In this document: positions 1-7,300 of the stretch, piece by piece
Layout of the letters: each line of letters begins with the position of its first letter
Position numbering within the stretch: position 1 is the first letter of the stretch
Virus record (IMG/VR): IMGVR_UViG_3300045741_000123
Span: 1-40,180 of that record
DNA: 40,180 nt
Reading direction: 5' to 3' (one strand)
From: a virus
The notes under the pieces: generated by a model
The model's database searches: none
Told to the model about the DNA's origin: nothing
The model's input: the letters and a program-made list of their open reading frames with translations, nothing else
Made by a program: the position numbers and the translations under genes

Positions 1-582
1 TACTTCACTGCGACGATGTTACCGATCATGTCCTGGGCAGCCTCCTTGTAGGCTCCCAAGGCGAACTGCACGAAGTCATTGCTTCGGCCCATCATCCACG
101 GTGCCATGCTGAACCCATAGGAATACTCGAAATTGCAGGAGTAGGAGAGAGGCCCCGGCGCCTGCTCGGAGTCAGTGTGTGGCGCATTTGCTAGCCTCCA
201 CTCCTTCTTCAAGTAGTGCCAGCCGAACTCGCTGAACGGGGGGCTCTTGTGCGTCGGGTCCCCGTAGTACCGGCATGAGGCCCAATGCGGGAGGATGATC
301 TGGGCCTTCCCATCCTTCTTGAGCACCCTATGCAGCTCGTTGAAGAAGTGGCAGCGCTCCCCTGGGTCCAAGTGCTCCAGCATGTGGCTGCAAAATGCCT
401 CCTCCACCGAGGAGTCCTCCCAGGGCCAGGTGTGCCGGCCGATGTCGAGCACCACATCCACGCCCTCGAACTTCCGCACATCCACGCCGACGAAGCCTTC
501 CTTCTTCCTGGTCCCGCAGCCCAGATCGATCCGGAGCCCAGCCGCAGGGACAGGGACCTTGGCCTTTTCGATCTGAGCCTTC
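1..582. repeat. Left arm of end-to-end overlap
   Basis: This stretch aligns without gaps to 39599-40180, with about 26 mismatches by hand count. The alignment runs off both window edges, as a dovetail overlap does. About 24 differences are synonymous in the methyltransferase frame, so they look like evolved variation and not sequencing error. Confidence 0.9.
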
Positions 583-635
583 AACGCAGCCATCTGCTCC
601 TCAAGCGCCTTCACATCCACGGCAGTCTCAGCCAT
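1..635 (-). CDS. SAM-dependent methyltransferase, copy 1 (last stop base off the edge)
   Basis: A 211-residue class I methyltransferase-like protein. ATG is at 635, preceded by a GGGGGAAC Shine-Dalgarno; the stop lacks only its final base, cut by the window edge. Residues 5-26 form a short heptad-like helix. Motif I (DLGCG, residues 37-41) and the acidic end of strand 2 (D52) would bind S-adenosylmethionine. The rest fits the small type-11 fold, with HMLEHL and a hydrophobic PHW strand later. The substrate is unknown. It lies directly downstream of a glycosyltransferase and a tailspike, so modification of a surface sugar or virion component is possible (inference). A 95.5% identical copy lies at the right edge. 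Confidence 0.8.
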   Translation of the reverse strand, partial: MAETAVDVKALEEQMAALKAQIEKAKVPVPAAGLRIDLGCGTRKKEGFVGVDVRKFEGVDVVLDIGRHTWPWEDSSVEEAFCSHMLEHLDPGERCHFFNELHRVLKKDGKAQIILPHWASCRYYGDPTHKSPPFSEFGWHYLKKEWRLANAPHTDSEQAPGPLSYSCNFEYSYGFSMAPWMMGRSNDFVQFALGAYKEAAQDMIGNIVAVK

Positions 636-649
636 TTGTTCCCCCGGAG

Positions 650-1381
650 TTACCAGATGACCTTCGTGTTGAGATCCATGTGACCGACGAGCGTGTTGCA
701 GTCCACCGCGCAGCGGTATCCGTTGGGCCTAGCGATCTGGCCCCAGAAGTAGAGGTCCTGGGTCCCAACTCCCCTGTCCTCCGGGGACCGGCCCACAGTC
801 TTGAACCAAGGCTTCGGGACCTTCTTCTCGGCAAGGCCCTTGAACATGCTCATCCGGTACAGGCAGAAACCCATGCCTAGGCCCCAGCACTCGACCACCT
901 GCCCAGGTTCCGGGGGCTGGGGCCGGAAGTTCATCACCGGATCCTTGATGTCGCCCCAGATTTGTGGAACTCCACCCTCGCCCTTCGTCCAGTAGAGTCC
1001 CGAGATGGCGTCGTAGTGGGGATTCTTCCCCATCGCCTCCAGGAGCCTGAGCACCCCATTCCCGGGAGGGATGTTATCGGCCTCGATGGTGAGGAAGTAT
1101 TCCCAAGTGGACAGTTCCGGATGACCCAGCACCAGATCGATAGCTGTCTGGAACGCCTCGCCCACCTCAGCTCCAGCGGTAGACAGAGGCGTCATGGCTT
1201 GGTTGGGAGGGAAAACGAGGCCACGGTGCGAGATATAGACCGAGGTATCGATCTTCTGGTCCGCAGGGATGAAGTAGACGATCCGCTGGCGCTTCCAGAC
1301 GCCCTCATTGTTGATGCGTTGGTTCGCCCTCTCCAGGTCGGAGTTGTGGAAGCCAGGATGCAAGGTCACGATCTGAGCCAT
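650..1381 (-). CDS. GT-A type glycosyltransferase
   Basis: A 243-residue protein likely to transfer a sugar from a nucleotide-sugar donor. The segment FLTIEADN (residues 97-103) is a DxD-like metal/donor site, followed by a loop PPGNGV. The C-terminal part has GTQD, then a conserved-looking GY..(A)VD..T..GH with H234, typical of phage and bacterial GT-A transferases of about this length. No signal peptide or membrane segment is visible, so it is probably cytoplasmic. It sits 14 bp upstream of the methyltransferase and downstream of tailspike 1 in the same minus-strand unit. It could decorate the spike, the virion or a host glycan; the target is not shown by the sequence. Confidence 0.7.
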   Translation of the reverse strand: MAQIVTLHPGFHNSDLERANQRINNEGVWKRQRIVYFIPADQKIDTSVYISHRGLVFPPNQAMTPLSTAGAEVGEAFQTAIDLVLGHPELSTWEYFLTIEADNIPPGNGVLRLLEAMGKNPHYDAISGLYWTKGEGGVPQIWGDIKDPVMNFRPQPPEPGQVVECWGLGMGFCLYRMSMFKGLAEKKVPKPWFKTVGRSPEDRGVGTQDLYFWGQIARPNGYRCAVDCNTLVGHMDLNTKVIW

Positions 1382-1391
1382 CTATCCCCCG

Positions 1392-1655
1392 TCATGGAAG
1401 TCTGATCCAACCCCAGAAGCCTGTTCCGCCTGCTACCCAGGCCGCGTAGGTGATACCTGCTCCGGGGTTCGCGGCCTGAACGGCGATACCGAGCCGGGCC
1501 CAAGCAGTAGCCCGGTCGGTATCACCACCCCCGGTAATGTCCACGACAGGACCGTTCACAGCCACGGTACCGCCCAGGAAATTCAGCGTCTCGACGTATC
1601 CCTTGACGGACCCGTTCTGCTCGATCTTGAGCCGTAGCGGGATCTGAATGCTCAT
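1392..1655 (-). CDS. Small protein, probable virion component
   Basis: An 87-residue protein I do not recognise. It begins with a beta-strand-rich part (MSIQIPLRLKIEQNGSVKGY) and ends in a Gly/Trp-rich stretch (GGTGFWGWIRLP). It lies between tailspike 1 and the glycosyltransferase, 10 bp before the latter's start, and reads in the late direction. Its size and beta character would suit a small fibre-associated or decoration protein, but nothing identifies a function. Confidence 0.65.
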   Translation of the reverse strand: MSIQIPLRLKIEQNGSVKGYVETLNFLGGTVAVNGPVVDITGGGDTDRATAWARLGIAVQAANPGAGITYAAWVAGGTGFWGWIRLP

Positions 1656-1694
1656 CCTAGCGCCTGCGCTCGCTGCCGGGGGAGAGGGTCATGG

Positions 1695-3557
1695 CTAGGC
1701 TCCAGGAGCCGCGACGACCCGCCAGCCCAGGATCTTCCAATACACTTTGTCCGAGGCCCCAGCGGAGGCGTGCTTGATGGAGAATCCTGTTCCGCTGCTA
1801 CCGTCCGTCACGGTGACTCGCATGGCACCAAGCGCCATGGCCGAGGAGTTGAACGGCTGCACCTGGATGATCGGGTGGACGTAGTCGGCCGTGCCGCCAA
1901 CGTAGTTCCGCCACACGGAGTCGCACGAGACGCTGGTGGAGGTAGCTCCGTTGGAGAGCGTTACCACTCCCTCCAGAGCGGTGCTCCCGCCCTGGTAGCT
2001 CACCACCTCGTAGTCGTAGCCGGCGGCCGGGAACCCTAGCCGCAACTGGGACGTGGAATGAGCCAGGTTGGTCTTGACCACCAGCGCCTTTCCCTTGGCC
2101 CCCGAGTCAGTGACGTTTAGCGCCTGGGTCAGCGTCGGGCTGCCCTGGTCGTCACTGGCGATGATCTCTCCGATGACGCCGTAGCTGGCCGCGCCGATCT
2201 GCACCGCTCGGCTAGGGGTGTTGTGAACGTGGATCGAGCCGATTGTGTAGTAGTCAACAGCCCCGCCGATACTCATCCCGTAGAACTTGGGGGACTCGGA
2301 GAAGATGCGGTCGATGTGGAGTCTTTGGATGGAGTTCGGTCCCGGAACGAAGACATCGGCCGTGCTGCCTGCCGCGCCGCAGTTGTAACTCCGGTACGAG
2401 CCAATTCTCAGGCTCTTGAAGTAGGCGAGATACAGGCCGGCTCCAACGGAATCTCTGCAAGTGATGGAGCCGATGGAGATGCCGTCAGGGTAGAGAGCGC
2501 CGCCGTTGTCGCCCTGGACCTTCACCCCGGAGTTAGCAGTACCATTCGTGGGCCCGATGAATGTGAGTTCGGCAAAGTTGGAGTCCTTGGATGTGTTCTG
2601 GATCTTGATACCACCCGCGCAGTTCTGCCCGATGACCTTGCCGACCTGGGAATATTGGACGGTGAAGATCGCCGGGTTTCCTTGCAGGGTCCCGTATGTC
2701 CCGAGACCCGCTACGCCCTTCACGTTGTCGATCTGGGAGTACCGGACCTCGAACAACTTGCTGCCCGAAGTCCCGAAACTCCAGCAGTCGCCATCCGACC
2801 CGGTACAGGTAAGCCCGTCAAATGTTCCGTAGTCGATATTCAGGAATCGGCCAGCGTAGTCACGGGCATTGTTCACCGTCAGGTTCCGTACAATTGGCCT
2901 TAGCACACCCTGTAGGGACAGGCAGGGCATCTCTCCAGTGGCGGGGTTCGTCTGGTTAGACTTGTTTCCGTCAAGTGTCCCGTTGACGACACTGATGTCG
3001 GCATCCGTGTATCCAGGCTCTGCCGATGCAGACCCATTGATGAGGATGGCTGCGTTGGAGGAGTTCGCTAGCCTAAGAGTCCCACCCTGTAGATCGAAGG
3101 TCACTCCGGTCGGGATGGACAGGGCATATCTGTTGGCTGTCCCGTTGATGGTCTTCGTGCCAACGTAGGAAACTAGAAATGTCCCCTTGCCTAGAACTAC
3201 GGTCTTACCACCAGCATTCAGGGCGTTCTGAATCGCCGTGGTGCTGTCCGTGACTCCAGTTGGGTCCGCCCCGCTGTAATCCATTACCCGGATGACGTCT
3301 GCGGCACGGTCGGCTAGGCTCCTAGCGTTGCTCCCTCCGGTGGCGGTGACGAGGGCGCTGCTAGCAGAAGGCGTCCCGAGAGATAGGGACGAGATATCCT
3401 GGGCACTAGAGATGGCCTGGTCCCGGAGGTCCAGCAACGCTTGCCGGGTCTGGTTCAGGTCGGCAGCCTTGATCTCGGTGGCTGCTCCAGAAGGGCTACG
3501 AGCGTCGGTCTTGACGGCCGGGAGTACCGCCGACCCGTCCGTGATGAAGTCGCTCAA
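1695..3557 (-). CDS. Tailspike 1, pectate-lyase-like right-handed beta-helix
   Basis: A 620-residue receptor-binding or depolymerase spike. Residues 1-55 are an anchor shared with the second spike at 18578-20275 (MSDFI..G..VLPAVK.D.R.P.GA). A pectate-lyase_3-type start follows at about residues 88-130 (VMDYSGADPTGVTDSTTAIQ, then GGKTVVLGKGTFLVS). The long middle is rich in N/G/T turns, such as VVNGTLDGNKSN, as expected of parallel beta-helix coils. The C-terminal region is beta-rich and different from spike 2. Spikes of this class cut or bind capsule or O-antigen chains; the actual glycan is unknown. Catalytic residues cannot be assigned by eye. It overlaps the preceding gene by 4 bp. Confidence 0.85.
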   Translation of the reverse strand: MSDFITDGSAVLPAVKTDARSPSGAATEIKAADLNQTRQALLDLRDQAISSAQDISSLSLGTPSASSALVTATGGSNARSLADRAADVIRVMDYSGADPTGVTDSTTAIQNALNAGGKTVVLGKGTFLVSYVGTKTINGTANRYALSIPTGVTFDLQGGTLRLANSSNAAILINGSASAEPGYTDADISVVNGTLDGNKSNQTNPATGEMPCLSLQGVLRPIVRNLTVNNARDYAGRFLNIDYGTFDGLTCTGSDGDCWSFGTSGSKLFEVRYSQIDNVKGVAGLGTYGTLQGNPAIFTVQYSQVGKVIGQNCAGGIKIQNTSKDSNFAELTFIGPTNGTANSGVKVQGDNGGALYPDGISIGSITCRDSVGAGLYLAYFKSLRIGSYRSYNCGAAGSTADVFVPGPNSIQRLHIDRIFSESPKFYGMSIGGAVDYYTIGSIHVHNTPSRAVQIGAASYGVIGEIIASDDQGSPTLTQALNVTDSGAKGKALVVKTNLAHSTSQLRLGFPAAGYDYEVVSYQGGSTALEGVVTLSNGATSTSVSCDSVWRNYVGGTADYVHPIIQVQPFNSSAMALGAMRVTVTDGSSGTGFSIKHASAGASDKVYWKILGWRVVAAPGA

Positions 3558-3739
3558 CGGGCTCTGCCCTTCTTCCCCCGGAGCTGATCCGCCATCGCCT
3601 TCTGCAACATCGGCCCACCCTCATCAGCCTTGTTGAACTCCTCGGCAACCGACTTCGGAGGGCCTCCACCACCAGGCTTCTTCCACCCGTGCGCAACTGC
3701 CGCCATCAACCTGGCCTGAGCAGGGCTCTTACTTGGCAT
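3554..3739 (-). CDS. Small basic phage protein with SKSPAQARLM motif
   Basis: A 61-residue basic protein beginning MPSKSPAQARLMAAVAHGWKKP, with a short AEEFNKAD helix and a GKKGRAR tail. The SK(S/A)xAQxRLM..VAH signature recurs in short proteins of many tailed phages, usually near structural or terminase genes; their role is not established. ATG overlaps the previous stop, and its own stop overlaps the spike start by 4 bp (ATGA), so it is translationally coupled. Confidence 0.75.
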   Translation of the reverse strand: MPSKSPAQARLMAAVAHGWKKPGGGGPPKSVAEEFNKADEGGPMLQKAMADQLRGKKGRAR

Positions 3740-3926
3740 GAGGACTCTCGTAGGCGTGGGACAGATACTCGACGCACCGCCCGCCGTCGTGGTTGTGCTG
3801 GTAAGTCATCTGGGAGCACTCATAGGGCGAAGCCTGCCAGAACGTGACCAGGCCGCACTTGTTGCACGCCCACCGATACTTCCCGTCCCAACCAGAACCA
3901 GCGTGGTCGCACGGTTCACTTGGCAT
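3729..3926 (-). CDS. Small Cys/His-rich protein, zinc-ribbon-like
   Basis: A 65-residue protein with CDH near the N-terminus, ACNKCG (CxxC) at about residues 20-24, and later C and H residues (YECSQ, HNHDGGRC). This could form one zinc site. Both ends overlap neighbouring genes by about 11 bp, as in a coupled operon. No function is recognised; nucleic-acid or protein binding is only a guess. Confidence 0.65.
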   Translation of the reverse strand: MPSEPCDHAGSGWDGKYRWACNKCGLVTFWQASPYECSQMTYQHNHDGGRCVEYLSHAYESPHAK

Positions 3927-4350
3927 CGGGATCCATCTCGTTCGTGGGCAAAGATGGCGTACTCGTAGCGGCCGGCAACTCGTACTCCCGCTTGAGCGTA
4001 TTCACTACCACCTGCACCCCTACCTCTCCCTCCACCGTCTGCTTCGGCTTCTCCACCGTCGCATCCAAGAGAATCTTCAACGCCGCCAACTCCGTAGCGA
4101 TGTTCCTCTTATCCCTACCCTTCCGGGCTCCCCTCGCGATCGCATGCAGGTTCCGGATCTCCTGCGCCGTCAGCCTCAACGCCTCCTTCACCGCCTCATC
4201 ACTCAACGCCGCCTCCTGCAACCCAGCCACCACCGCCCTGCGATCCTTCTGATACCGGTTCACCCGGTCGCTCTCCAATATCCTCGTCCCCTGCTCCTCC
4301 AAACTAGGAGCATCGTCGCTACTCAACCCCTCAGGCCACCGAGGCATCAC
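3916..4350 (-). CDS. Possible terminase small subunit
   Basis: A 144-residue, largely helical protein; the start is GTG at 4350 or the adjacent ATG at 4347. Helices rich in E/A/R (residues 12-95) are followed by a strand-like VEGEVGVQVVVNTLKREYE, an arrangement seen in some small terminase C-termini (portal/large-subunit contact region). No clear helix-turn-helix can be assigned, so the call is tentative. On the circular map it is the first well-supported gene of the late unit, with TerL about 8 kb downstream, beyond a spike and fibre cassette. It may instead be an unrelated late protein. Confidence 0.4.
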   Translation of the reverse strand: MMPRWPEGLSSDDAPSLEEQGTRILESDRVNRYQKDRRAVVAGLQEAALSDEAVKEALRLTAQEIRNLHAIARGARKGRDKRNIATELAALKILLDATVEKPKQTVEGEVGVQVVVNTLKREYELPAATSTPSLPTNEMDPDAK

Positions 4351-4880
4351 TAACCACCCTTCCGGGTTCTGCCACGGGTCCCACCTTCGACACCTGCTCT
4401 CATCCCAGACTTACCCAGGGGGGAGGGTCCAGAACCAACTTCGCGGGTAGAGGGACGGGGCCCACCGTTGCTGTCTGCTGGCGTTCCGGATTGACCCCCC
4501 GGGGAGGGGTCTGTGCTAGGGGCAACGCCGTCAGGCTTGCGCTGTCCTACTAGGGTAACGCTAGGCTTTGGAGCTGGGATGCCTAGGCGCAGCGCACCAG
4601 GCGGAGGGCGAGAGCGTGACGTGAGTTCGTATCGTTGCACGTCCAAGTAGTCCCGCGGCCGCACATCCCTAGCGCCCACACAGCACCTCGGAACCTCACC
4701 TGGTAACGCGTGCACTACAGCCACACACGCCGAGAAACTCTCAGACGTTGCGAAGGCTGTCAAGTCGGGCCGTTGCGGAGAGGCTTGAGCGCTTGGTTTG
4801 GCGACGTACTTGAGCGCCGGCAGCGCTTCGGCTTTGGTGACGTCGCCTGCGAACGGAACCGAATGCGCGAGAGTACGCAT
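4350..4880 (-). CDS. Doubtful ORF, Pro/Arg/Gly-rich
   Basis: An open frame of 176 codons with an unremarkable first half and a low-complexity Pro/Gly/Ser/Arg second half. Its stop overlaps the following gene start by 1 bp, which favours coding. Against it, the ATG lies between a candidate -35 (TTGACA, 4900-4895) and -10 (4877-4872), so a transcript from that promoter would lack this start. No family resemblance is visible. It may be a leader region, a non-coding stretch with an open frame, or a shorter gene starting at an internal GTG. Confidence 0.3.
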   Translation of the reverse strand: MRTLAHSVPFAGDVTKAEALPALKYVAKPSAQASPQRPDLTAFATSESFSACVAVVHALPGEVPRCCVGARDVRPRDYLDVQRYELTSRSRPPPGALRLGIPAPKPSVTLVGQRKPDGVAPSTDPSPGGQSGTPADSNGGPRPSTREVGSGPSPLGKSGMRAGVEGGTRGRTRKGG

Positions 4881-4900
4881 GCTCTGATGTAGTCTGTCAA
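4872..4900 (-). promoter_or_regulatory. Candidate late promoter, minus strand
   Basis: On the minus strand, a perfect -35 TTGACA (4900-4895) is followed after 17 bp by CGTACT (4877-4872), only 3 of 6 matches to TATAAT. It is well placed to start the long minus-strand late unit. The weak -10 is what an activator-dependent late promoter might show, but no activator is identified. Confidence 0.4.
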
Positions 4901-5168
4901 GGCCCGACGTATTCGCGTAGTCGTGACGCTACGTTGCCACGTACCTGTGTGGGGTGGGTCAATGCCAATGACCCAGGGTTTCTATTGACCCACGCTGAAT
5001 TCTAGGGATTCGCTAGTGATTACGCGAGAAGCATCCCCCGAAATCCACTGGCATGGTGATAGCAATAGATACGGTTGTCCCGCGCAAGGGACCAGATGCG
5101 CTGCCGCTTCCTTCGCTGCTGTGCTGTTCCTGTAGGCGCTCGCAAGGCGCCAGAAAGAGAGACGCACT
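4881..5168. other. Intergenic region between late unit and plus-strand gene
   Basis: This 288-bp gap separates the start of the minus-strand late unit from the plus-strand gene at 5169. It holds the late-promoter -35, three TGGGTCA-type half-sites (4955-4992), a small GTCCC/GGGAC hairpin (5077-5092) and a GGCGC/GCGCC hairpin near 5134-5152. Both strands have open frames here, but none looks like protein. It is the longest gap in the window and a likely regulatory hub. Confidence 0.6.
4955..4992. promoter_or_regulatory. Candidate operator: three TGGGTCA half-sites
   Basis: TGGGTCAAT (4955-4963) is an exact inverted match to ATTGACCCA (4984-4992). A third half-site, TGACCCA, sits between them at 4969-4975 and also pairs with the first, giving 7-bp arms and a 7-bp spacer. 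The two TGACCCA copies are 17 bp apart. Such clustered palindromic half-sites suggest a dimeric DNA-binding protein. Confidence 0.45.
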
Positions 5169-5483
5169 ATGCCTCGCAACAACATGTGGAAGATCGAGAA
5201 GGATGCCGTTGCTGAGTACCTGGAGCGTCGCCGCGATTACCCGGACGAGGATTGCCACGACGTGATCCATGAGGTTGCGGACTCAAACGTCCCGATCTAC
5301 ACCTCCGACCTGATGCTTCTCGCGGCCGAGGATATCGACCTGGCAGTCGGGGAGCCCGAGTGCGGCCCCGCATTCGATGGCAAGCCCACTCCCGTCAACA
5401 TCATCGCCGCGAACGTCTACGAGCGCATCCGCGCCGCGCTCTACCAGGCAGAGGACGAGAAAAAGAACGGTACCGCCGACTAG
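5169..5483 (+). CDS. Unrecognised acidic protein, isolated on plus strand
   Basis: A 104-residue acidic, mainly helical protein (MPRNNMWKIEKDAVAEYLERRRDYPDEDCHDV...). ATG follows an AAGAGAGA ribosome-binding site. No motif is recognised. It is transcribed away from the late unit and converges on the minus-strand early unit, standing alone between two regulatory regions. An early regulatory or host-takeover role would fit the position, but this is only inference. Confidence 0.7.
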   Translation: MPRNNMWKIEKDAVAEYLERRRDYPDEDCHDVIHEVADSNVPIYTSDLMLLAAEDIDLAVGEPECGPAFDGKPTPVNIIAANVYERIRAALYQAEDEKKNGTAD

Positions 5484-5493
5484 ACTCCCGCAC

Positions 5494-5528
5494 CCTGGCG
5501 AGTCCGGTCAGTCTCTCCCGGCGCCAGG
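5494..5528. terminator. Possible bidirectional terminator between convergent genes
   Basis: CCTGGCG (5494-5500) and CGCCAGG (5522-5528) form a perfect 7-bp inverted repeat around a 21-nt loop that has further CCGG pairing. It sits where the plus gene ending at 5483 meets the minus gene ending at 5508, and overlaps the latter's last codons. There is no strong T-run. Confidence 0.35.
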
Positions 5529-6080
5529 CTTGCGCCCCAGGACGTTGGGGCGGGATACGTCGGGCGAGGGCTCCGGTTCGCCGGGGCCCTTTGCTTTTGC
5601 TCTCGTCGCTTGCACGTAGGCCACCCGACAGGGCTTCCTCCCGCAATACCCGGACCCCCCGATTCGCGTCAGTGCCGCGCCGCAGTGAACGCAGATACCA
5701 CGTGGCGATCCGTTCCATGCGTTTGGAGCGAGTCCCCAATGCCGTTTCCACGCGGCCCGAACCCGTTTACATGAGTCATGCTCGCAACTGACACATGGAG
5801 CTACAACAGCAGTTCCCCGGTTGGTGCGCGGTCCCTGCTTGGGCACGAGTGCCAGGCGAATGCCCTTCTTTTCTTGGTATCGGATCCGAGCCGCGATCCT
5901 GCTACAGGAAGGCCGAGCGCAGTAACCGGTGCGGCTTACGTTGTGCAGGGGCAAACCACAACCGAGGCATGATCGCTTCTTCGCGCCCACCCGATCCAGC
6001 CAAGCGTTCCGTTCCGCGTCCCACGCTGCAAGCCGGTCGTACTCGAATGAGCTTAGGTGCTGCGCTCCTGGATGGTTCAA
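5508..6080 (-). CDS. Protein with duplicated zinc-finger module
   Basis: A 190-residue basic protein, probably starting at TTG 6080 behind GGGGAGCGC. It contains two copies of one cysteine module with identical spacing: C38-C41-C54-C59 and C130-C133-C146-C151, each with CG..L and GYC.R..C. A third cysteine set (C96, C99, C104) lies between. Each module probably binds one zinc, pointing to nucleic-acid binding, and the protein looks like an internal duplication. It is the last gene of the minus-strand early unit, 9 bp after rusA. No catalytic motif (for example HNH) is seen. Confidence 0.65.
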   Translation of the reverse strand: MNHPGAQHLSSFEYDRLAAWDAERNAWLDRVGAKKRSCLGCGLPLHNVSRTGYCARPSCSRIAARIRYQEKKGIRLALVPKQGPRTNRGTAVVAPCVSCEHDSCKRVRAAWKRHWGLAPNAWNGSPRGICVHCGAALTRIGGSGYCGRKPCRVAYVQATRAKAKGPGEPEPSPDVSRPNVLGRKPGAGRD

Positions 6081-6089
6081 GCGCTCCCC

Positions 6090-6557
6090 CTAGAATGGCG
6101 CTTCAAGCTGGACCTTGATCGCGACCCTCGGCCGCTCCTTGTCCACGCTTTTCAGGACCACGAGCCGAGTCACTTGGCGGTCGTTCGCGTAGCAGACCCC
6201 TTGCAGGGCATCGAGCGTTCCCTTGATCGGCCCGTCAATATCTGGACGCGCTGAGTCAAAGAAGAAGTGCAGCTCGACATCTACCGGTCCCTCGATGGGT
6301 TTACATCCATAGACCGTGGCCGCTAGACGCACTGCATCATGGTAGGCCTTTGCCTCCTGGGTCAGGTAGAACCCACTGCCCTTGCCACGGCGATAGGTCG
6401 CATTCGAGCTAACTGGCTTGGCTTGTACCCAAAAGGATGCCGACGCAATAGGCGCCTCTGGGACGCGCGCTGTCTTCGGGGAGCCATACCGGCGCACCGA
6501 AGGCACTGGCGTCGCGCTACGGGCCTCCTGCTTCGCCACAGACCCCTTCCCGCTCAT
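6090..6557 (-). CDS. rusA: RusA-family Holliday junction resolvase
   Basis: A 155-residue endonuclease that would cut four-way DNA junctions and branched replication intermediates, as in lambdoid phages. The RusA signature is clear: RPDIDGPIK (D106, D108, K112), then TLDALQG and NDRQV (N125, D126), with the usual spacing of catalytic aspartates. Family members are about 120 residues; the extra N-terminal ~35 residues are basic and low complexity. ATG overlaps the previous stop (ATGA). It shares the unit with the initiator-like gene, so it likely serves replication and recombination. Confidence 0.88.
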   Translation of the reverse strand: MSGKGSVAKQEARSATPVPSVRRYGSPKTARVPEAPIASASFWVQAKPVSSNATYRRGKGSGFYLTQEAKAYHDAVRLAATVYGCKPIEGPVDVELHFFFDSARPDIDGPIKGTLDALQGVCYANDRQVTRLVVLKSVDKERPRVAIKVQLEAPF

Positions 6558-6724
6558 GGCTGCGGCTCCGTTTCGCTGGGATAAGCCTTCCGATACGCAT
6601 CAACGACCGATTCGGGTATGGCTTCCACCCTGAAAGTAGCATCACATTTGGGGCACCGGTACACCCAGCCGCAGACCTGCTCCAAAAGCCCGTGCATCCC
6701 GACCGCCGGCCTACACTCAGGCAT
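6554..6724 (-). CDS. Small zinc-ribbon protein
   Basis: A 56-residue protein, MPECRPAVGM..., with VCGWVYRCPKCDATFRV forming a CxxC knuckle. Its ATG at 6724 overlaps the upstream stop, and its TGA overlaps the rusA ATG (ATGA), so it is an operon member too short for routine gene finders. No function can be assigned; one zinc site is likely. Confidence 0.6.
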   Translation of the reverse strand: MPECRPAVGMHGLLEQVCGWVYRCPKCDATFRVEAIPESVVDAYRKAYPSETEPQP

Positions 6725-6914
6725 GGCGCACACAGACCATTCCGCCGTGAGGGCTCGCCACCGTGCCTAGGTCGATGCAGTCCCGGCAGTGTTCCCCCTT
6801 GCCTATCTCGCGCAGCTCGGCCACGGCCTCGATGAACTGCCGATAGCCGACCCTCGGCGCGCTCGACTGGCGAAGCACCGTGTACAGCACCCGCGCCTGC
6901 GTCTCAGTCAGCAT
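6717..6914 (-). CDS. Small unrecognised protein with CxxC
   Basis: A 65-residue protein whose N-terminal half looks helical (MLTETQARVLYTVLRQSS...YRQFIEAVAELREIGKG) and could be a small winged-helix or HTH. It ends with HCRDC...MVCVRH, which could hold zinc. Close spacing to both neighbours marks it as part of the early unit. No family is recognised. Confidence 0.6.
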   Translation of the reverse strand: MLTETQARVLYTVLRQSSAPRVGYRQFIEAVAELREIGKGEHCRDCIDLGTVASPHGGMVCVRHA

Positions 6915-7099
6915 GGGCCAATCTCCCCCTGTCCCTGAAACTTCTTCACTATGGAATCAAACACCTTGCACAATTTGTCTCCGCATTCCTTGCAGAGTGC
7001 ATAGGCTATGGACGGGTCTAAACTTACACGGCAATAGGTCCGATCCTTGATTTCCTTTTCGATATCCTTCTGGCAGATGTCGCAGAATTCGCGCTTCAT
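6908..7099 (-). CDS. Small zinc-finger protein
   Basis: A 63-residue protein, MKREFCDICQKDIEKE..., with CDIC and CKECGDKLC motifs arranged like a small treble-clef or ribbon zinc site, then a Lys-rich tail. It uses more AT-ending codons than its neighbours, perhaps a sign of recent acquisition. No function is recognised. Confidence 0.65.
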   Translation of the reverse strand: MKREFCDICQKDIEKEIKDRTYCRVSLDPSIAYALCKECGDKLCKVFDSIVKKFQGQGEIGPC

Positions 7100-7108
7100 T
7101 CCTGCCCC

Positions 7109-7300
7109 TTAGTCCATGTCCCTCGCCATCCCCAAGATGATGACCATCGGCGTAGCCAAGATGAAGCACAACATCCAAGTCCAAATCATTTCCCATCCTT
7201 CCATCAGCGCCAGGACGCAGCCGGCGATGCTGAACACGAAGCACAGACCCACGAACGCGAGCCCCCAGATCGTCCAGTCGAGGATTTCCCGCGTGGTCAT
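7109..7300 (-). CDS. Small membrane protein, two TM segments
   Basis: A 63-residue protein with hydrophobic segments at about residues 10-31 and 38-57 and a short charged tail. Its ATG overlaps the stop of the preceding small membrane protein. In an early unit such proteins can be membrane anchors or superinfection-exclusion proteins, but nothing here decides that. Confidence 0.6.
   Translation of the reverse strand: MTTREILDWTIWGLAFVGLCFVFSIAGCVLALMEGWEMIWTWMLCFILATPMVIILGMARDMD

Noticed and set aside
4493-4511. GACCCC/GGGGTC hairpin near 4.5 kb as a terminator.
   Set aside because: The stem is short and G/C-run based, with no T-run on either side, and lies within an open frame.
4991-5030. 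A short stretch on the minus strand (AATCACTAGCGAAT) resembles a common cloning-vector polylinker.
   Set aside because: Only about 13 bases match, the flanks are not vector-like, and the surrounding DNA continues with phage-like content; chance is enough.
5053-5265. Plus-strand open frame before the gene at 5169.
   Set aside because: Its protein is Cys/Arg/Leu-rich with no protein-like pattern and overlaps a better gene in another frame.
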